A program made the position numbers and the translations under genes. From positions 1 to 64,000 of the forward strand of contig JAIOIH010000040.1 of NCBI GenBank assembly GCA_019912395.1: DNA of 64,000 nucleotides, written 5' to 3'. This DNA is from Flavobacteriales bacterium. GTDB lineage: Bacteria > Bacteroidota > Bacteroidia > Flavobacteriales_F > PHOS-HE28. Every line of letters starts with the position of its first letter. Position 1 is the stretch's first letter. The notes beneath the pieces were generated by a model. That model saw only the letters and a program-made list of their open reading frames with translations, was not told the origin of the DNA and made no database searches. This document shows, in pieces, positions 60,245-64,000 of the stretch.

Positions 60245-62773
60245 ATGCAGGGAAACCCATTCGACGTTGACGGCCTCACCGATGCGCAGGTGCAGGCCGC
60301 GCGTGCGCAACATGGCCGCAACGTGCTGGAGGAGGATGACAAGGGCTTCTTCTGGCCCGCCTTGAAAGGCGCCCTCACCGAGCCGATGGTGCTGCTGCTG
60401 CTGGCGGCCAGCTTGATCTACTTCCTGCTCCAGCAGTGGAACGAGGGCTTCTTCATGGTGGGCGCCATCCTGCTGCTGACGGCCCTTTCGCTCTACCAGG
60501 ACTCCCGGAGCCGGACGGCCTTGGGCACCCTGAAGGCGCTGAGCATGCCCAAGGCCACGGTGGTGCGCAACGGGCAGGTGGAGCACGTTCCCGTGGAGGA
60601 TGTGGTGGTAGGCGACCACGCCGTAGCGGAGGAAGGCAGCCTGCTCGCGGCCGATGGCATCATTGTGCAGAGCAACGACTTCAGCGTGAACGAATCCATC
60701 CTCACCGGCGAGGCCTTTGCGGTGGAGCGCAGCGCGGAGGACCCGGAGAGCGCACGGGTGAGCAAGGGCACGCAGGTGGTCTCGGGGCTGGCGCTGTACC
60801 GCGTGGAGGCCGTGGGCATGGCCAGCCGCTTGGGCCGCATCAGCGGTTCCTTGGCCTCCATTGAGCCGCCCCCTACTCCACTGCAGCAACAGATCGGGCG
60901 CTTTGTGCGCAACATGGCCATTGTGGGCGTGGTCTTCTTCGCACTGGTGTGGGCGGTGGATTTCCTTCGCACCGGCTCCCTCTCCGGCAGCCTGCTCTCG
61001 GGCCTCACCTTGGCGATGTCCATCCTTCCGGAAGAGATCCCCGTGGCCTTCACCACCTTCCTCGCCTTGGGCGCGTGGCGCTTGGCGCGGCAAGGCGTTA
61101 TCGCGAAACGGGCCACCACCGTGGAGACCTTGGGCGCGGCCACCGTGATCTGCACGGACAAGACCGGCACCATCACCGAGAACCGGATGACCTTGGCCGA
61201 ACTGCATGTGAAGGCCAGCGATAGCGTGGAGCAGGCCGATGCGGAGCAGCTTTCACCCGGGGCCAAGGCCTTGGTGGAAATGGCTATGTGGGCCAGCGAG
61301 CCGGTACCCTTCGACCCGATGGAGAAAGGACTCCACGAGGCCTACGCCCGCACCACGCCGCACGATGAACGGCCCGAGCGGCACATGGCGCATGAATACC
61401 CGATCAGCGGGAAGCCGCCGATGATGACGCACGTCTTCGCCAATGCGGCCGGGCATCGCATCATTGCCTGCAAGGGCGCGCCGGAGCGGATCCTGCGTCA
61501 GGCCGTGCTCACCCCCGAGGAGAAGGAAGCGGCCATGGCACAGGTGGAGGCCTTCGCCCGCAAGGGCATGCGCGTGCTCGGCGTGGGCTATGTGAAGGAC
61601 CCACCGGAGACCTACCCGGAAAGTCAGGAGGAATACGAGATCGAATACCTCGGACTGGTCGCCTTCGAGGATCCCCCCAAGCACAACATCCGCGAGGTGC
61701 TGGCCACTTTGGAGGAAGCGGGCATCCAGGTGAAGATCATCACCGGCGACAATGCCGTCACCACGGCGGCCATTGCCCGGCAAGTGGGCTTCCACGGCGA
61801 CCGGAGCACTTTGGACGGAGAGGAACTGCTGCGCTTGGAGGAGCCTGCCTTCAGCGAGGCGGTACACCGCACGGACATCTTCACCCGCATGTTCCCCGAG
61901 GCGAAAATGCGCATCATCAACGCCCTGAAGGCGGATGGCCACGTGGTGGCGATGACCGGCGACGGCGTGAACGACGCCCCCGCGCTGAAGGCCGCACACA
62001 TCGGCGTGGCCATGGGCAAGCGCGGCAGCGAACTGGCCAAGGAGGCCGCCTCCCTGGTGCTCACCGACGACGACCTGGCCGGCATGGTACACGGGGTGGC
62101 AATGGGACGCAGGATCTACGACAACCTGAAGAAGGCGGTGCAGTACATCATCGCCATCCACATCCCGATCATCCTCACGGTAGCGCTCCCGCTGTTCCTG
62201 GGCTGGAAGTTCCCCAACATCTTCACGCCGATGCACGTGATCTTCCTGGAGCTGATCATGGGCCCCACGTGCAGCATCGCCTACGAGAGCGAGCCGCTGG
62301 AACCGGGCGGCATGCAGCGCCCGCCACGTCCGTTGGACAAGACCTTCCTCTCTTGGGGGGAGATCCAGATCAGCCTCTGGCAGGGGCTGGTGATCACCAT
62401 CGGCACCTTGGCCAGCTACCAGATCGGTGTTCAACAGGGCTTCCAGGAAGAGCTGGTCCGCAGCCTGGTCTTCAGCACCTTGATCATGGCCAACATCGGC
62501 CTCACCTTCGTGGACCGCTCCTTCACGCGTTCCTTCATCGCAGCGGCCAAGAACAAGAATGCGGTGCTGCGCATCGTGGTGCTGGCCACCCTGCTGGCCC
62601 TGGGCATCACCCTCTACGTGCCACCAGTGGCCCGCCTGTTCGACCTGGCACCGCTCACCTTCGGGCAATTAACCCTTTCCGCTTTGATCGGTTTTGCTTC
62701 CGTGGCTTGGTTCGAAGTGTACAAATGGGCGAAGCGGAGGCCGCGCGCAGGGGTGCTGGCGGCAGCGGAATAG
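60245..62773 (+). CDS. P-type cation-transporting ATPase (P2 class, calcium/PMCA-like)
   Basis: An 842-residue membrane ATPase. The actuator TGEAF motif lies near residue 155, helix 4 carries LPEEIPVAFT, the phosphorylation motif is DKTGTIT (near 304), KGAPE marks the nucleotide site, and the hinge is TGDGVNDAPAL (near 571). About ten helices are present, the last six after the hinge. The PEEIP motif and the absence of N-terminal metal-binding domains fit the P2 group of Ca2+ or related cation pumps, but the ion is not certain. The ATG at 60245 is used because the longer frame runs through the repeat at 59840-60041. A CATCTTTG box (60221-60228) lies 16 bases upstream. Confidence 0.92.
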   Translation: MQGNPFDVDGLTDAQVQAARAQHGRNVLEEDDKGFFWPALKGALTEPMVLLLLAASLIYFLLQQWNEGFFMVGAILLLTALSLYQDSRSRTALGTLKALSMPKATVVRNGQVEHVPVEDVVVGDHAVAEEGSLLAADGIIVQSNDFSVNESILTGEAFAVERSAEDPESARVSKGTQVVSGLALYRVEAVGMASRLGRISGSLASIEPPPTPLQQQIGRFVRNMAIVGVVFFALVWAVDFLRTGSLSGSLLSGLTLAMSILPEEIPVAFTTFLALGAWRLARQGVIAKRATTVETLGAATVICTDKTGTITENRMTLAELHVKASDSVEQADAEQLSPGAKALVEMAMWASEPVPFDPMEKGLHEAYARTTPHDERPERHMAHEYPISGKPPMMTHVFANAAGHRIIACKGAPERILRQAVLTPEEKEAAMAQVEAFARKGMRVLGVGYVKDPPETYPESQEEYEIEYLGLVAFEDPPKHNIREVLATLEEAGIQVKIITGDNAVTTAAIARQVGFHGDRSTLDGEELLRLEEPAFSEAVHRTDIFTRMFPEAKMRIINALKADGHVVAMTGDGVNDAPALKAAHIGVAMGKRGSELAKEAASLVLTDDDLAGMVHGVAMGRRIYDNLKKAVQYIIAIHIPIILTVALPLFLGWKFPNIFTPMHVIFLELIMGPTCSIAYESEPLEPGGMQRPPRPLDKTFLSWGEIQISLWQGLVITIGTLASYQIGVQQGFQEELVRSLVFSTLIMANIGLTFVDRSFTRSFIAAAKNKNAVLRIVVLATLLALGITLYVPPVARLFDLAPLTFGQLTLSALIGFASVAWFEVYKWAKRRPRAGVLAAAE

Positions 62774-63074
62774 GCCCGGACCATCGGATCCCATGCGCCC
62801 GTTGGGCGCGGCTCTCCTTGATAAGGACAGGAATGCCCGACGGGCGTGCGGACCGTGATGGTTTGGTCCGATATGTATCGGACCACGGATGGACGCGGAT
62901 CCGTGGTTCTCCTCTTTGGACCGACCGCGCCGCCCTTCGACAAGCTCAGGGCAGGCCGGGTGTGGCCGGAAGCCTGATAGCCCACGGAATAGGGTCTTCG
63001 GCACTAAAAACAGGACTTCCCCGTTACTTTGGCCGTCCCCTTATAGAAGCCCCGGCCCCCTCCGTGATCCCTGC
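62774..63074. other. 301-base gap with two strong hairpins and a common repeat
   Basis: GGTCCGATA (62865-62873) pairs with TATCGGACC (62876-62884). Overlapping it, CCACGGAT (62883-62890) pairs with ATCCGTGG (62899-62906), so only one stem can form fully at a time. At about 62932-62955 the phrase GCCCTTCGACAAGCTCAGGG occurs, a repeat scattered through very many bacterial genomes. A TTACTTTG near 63024 may serve the receptor gene. No gene is seen. Confidence 0.6.
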
Positions 63075-64000
63075 ATGAGGCGTTCCCTCCTCTTCCTTCT
63101 GCTCCTGCTCCCGTTCCTGCTCGCGGCACAAACGGCCACGGTGTCCGGCACGGTGCGCGACGATGAGAACCGCCCCCTGCCGGATGCCAGCATCGCGGTG
63201 GTGGGGCACGCCACCACAAGTTCCAATGCCACTGGCGGCTATTCGATCACGGTACCCGCTGAGCAGGAGATCGTGCTGCGTTTTGTCTATCCCGGCGCGG
63301 ATGCCGTGGAACGCACCTTGGAACTGAAGGCCGGGGAAAAGCGGTCGCTGGACGTGATGATCCGGTCCACCACCATCGGTCCCGTCACCGTCACGGACGA
63401 TCGGCTGCGCGATGCGGGCCTGGACAAGCTGAATGCCCGAACCTCACACTTTCAACCCTCGCTGGGCGATGTGAACAGTTTGCTGCAAGGCAGCTTGGGC
63501 GTGATGACGCGCAACGAGCTCAGCAGTGGCTACAACGTGCGCGGCGGCAACTTCGATGAGAACCTGGTGTACGTGAACGGCATCGAGGTGTACCGGCCGT
63601 TCCTGGTGCGGAGCGGCCAGCAGGAAGGCCTCAGCTTCCCCAACCCGGACATGATCGAGCGGATCCACTTCAGCTCCGGGGGCTGGGAGCCCCGCTACGG
63701 CGACAAGCTCAGCAGTGTGCTGGACATCACCTACAGACGCCCCCGGGAATTCGACGCCATCGCCAGCGCCAGCCTGATGGGCGGCTCCATCACCGTGGGC
63801 AGCGCCATGGCCCATCAGCGCCTTCGCCAGATCACCGGTTTCCGCTACCGTACGCTCAGCACCATCCTCAAGGGCCTCGATACACAGGGCGATTACGTCC
63901 CCACCTACACCGACCTGCAGAGCTATTGGACCTACGACCTTACCGACAAGGTGGAGCTGGGCTTCCTTGGCCTGTACTCGCGCAATCGCTATGATGTGAC
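63075..64000 (+). CDS. TonB-dependent receptor with carboxypeptidase-regulatory-like domain (partial)
   Basis: The 308 visible residues begin with a signal peptide (1-19, ending LLAAQ). A carboxypeptidase-D regulatory-like domain follows (VSGTVRDDENRPLPDASI, about 21-105), then a TonB plug domain with YNVRGGNFDENLVYVNGIEVYRPF and GDKLSSVLDI. The barrel is cut by the window end. Such receptors import large or complexed substrates through the outer membrane using TonB energy. No SusD-like partner is visible, so the ligand is unknown. The ATG at 63075 starts directly with the signal peptide. Confidence 0.92.
   Translation, partial: MRRSLLFLLLLLPFLLAAQTATVSGTVRDDENRPLPDASIAVVGHATTSSNATGGYSITVPAEQEIVLRFVYPGADAVERTLELKAGEKRSLDVMIRSTTIGPVTVTDDRLRDAGLDKLNARTSHFQPSLGDVNSLLQGSLGVMTRNELSSGYNVRGGNFDENLVYVNGIEVYRPFLVRSGQQEGLSFPNPDMIERIHFSSGGWEPRYGDKLSSVLDITYRRPREFDAIASASLMGGSITVGSAMAHQRLRQITGFRYRTLSTILKGLDTQGDYVPTYTDLQSYWTYDLTDKVELGFLGLYSRNRYDV

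Overview
The window is one contiguous, GC-rich stretch from a member of the Bacteroidota, most likely Flavobacteriales-like. Five things point there. Six encoded proteins end in type IX secretion (T9SS) sorting domains, three of type A (the Por-secretion type) and three of type B (gliding-motility C-terminal type). Promoters match the Bacteroidota -7 element TAnnTTTG. Start codons mostly lack Shine-Dalgarno sequences. There is a TonB/SusC-style receptor and a FucP/ROK/GH92 sugar module. The gene content is chromosomal housekeeping (gyrA, clpC, ccm genes, maf, mazG, a tRNA-Leu) mixed with secreted surface proteins. No plasmid or phage genes are visible.

Layout. 1-1.5 kb: the start of an IS3-type transposase at the edge and a membrane protein of unknown function. 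1.5-3.9 kb: a SprB/PKD-repeat T9SS cargo protein. 3.9-6.9 kb: a tightly overlapping minus-strand operon (DUF2520 oxidoreductase, kdsC-like phosphatase, UbiA prenyltransferase, Maf). 6.9-7.6 kb: a toxin-antitoxin pair. 7.7-12.9 kb: a cytochrome c maturation operon, ccmB-C-D-E-F. 13.1-17.4 kb: dipeptide epimerase, RhlE-type helicase and a sterol-desaturase-family hydroxylase. 17.5-24.2 kb: a TPR protein and gyrA, divergent from clpC. 24.3-29.7 kb: small hypotheticals, DUF493, a beta-propeller lipoprotein, and an ECF sigma/anti-sigma pair. 29.8-35.3 kb: a glycan cassette of FucP-type transporter, ROK sugar kinase and GH92 mannosidase. 35.4-41.8 kb: rhomboid protease, cytochrome-like lipoprotein, serine hydrolase, tRNA-Leu(GAG) followed by a tandem array containing copies of its own 3' end, a potassium channel, a GNAT enzyme and a beta-helix protein. 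42-47.4 kb: two divergent T9SS cargo genes. 47.5-50 kb: MazG and a second FucP-type transporter. 50.3-55.3 kb: a 1662-residue PKD/T9SS protein. 55.4-60.1 kb: an accessory stretch with an MmeI-like restriction-modification enzyme and a GIY-YIG nuclease, embedded in copies of a ~210-bp long-inverted-repeat element. 60.2-62.8 kb: a P-type cation ATPase. The window ends inside a TonB-dependent receptor.

The most unusual material is repeat-related. (1) A GIY-YIG nuclease gene lies exactly between the two halves of an otherwise ~210-bp inverted-repeat element, as if the short copies were internally deleted derivatives. (2) The 3' end of tRNA-Leu is repeated in a 92-96-bp tandem array just downstream of the tRNA. 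(3) Short palindromic repeats appear to be inserted in frame in mazG, the MmeI-like gene and possibly the ROK kinase. (4) A dispersed stem-loop family recurs in at least five intergenic places.

No homology search or computed statistic was available. Family names rest on motifs read in the translations, and coordinates were read from the sequence by hand.
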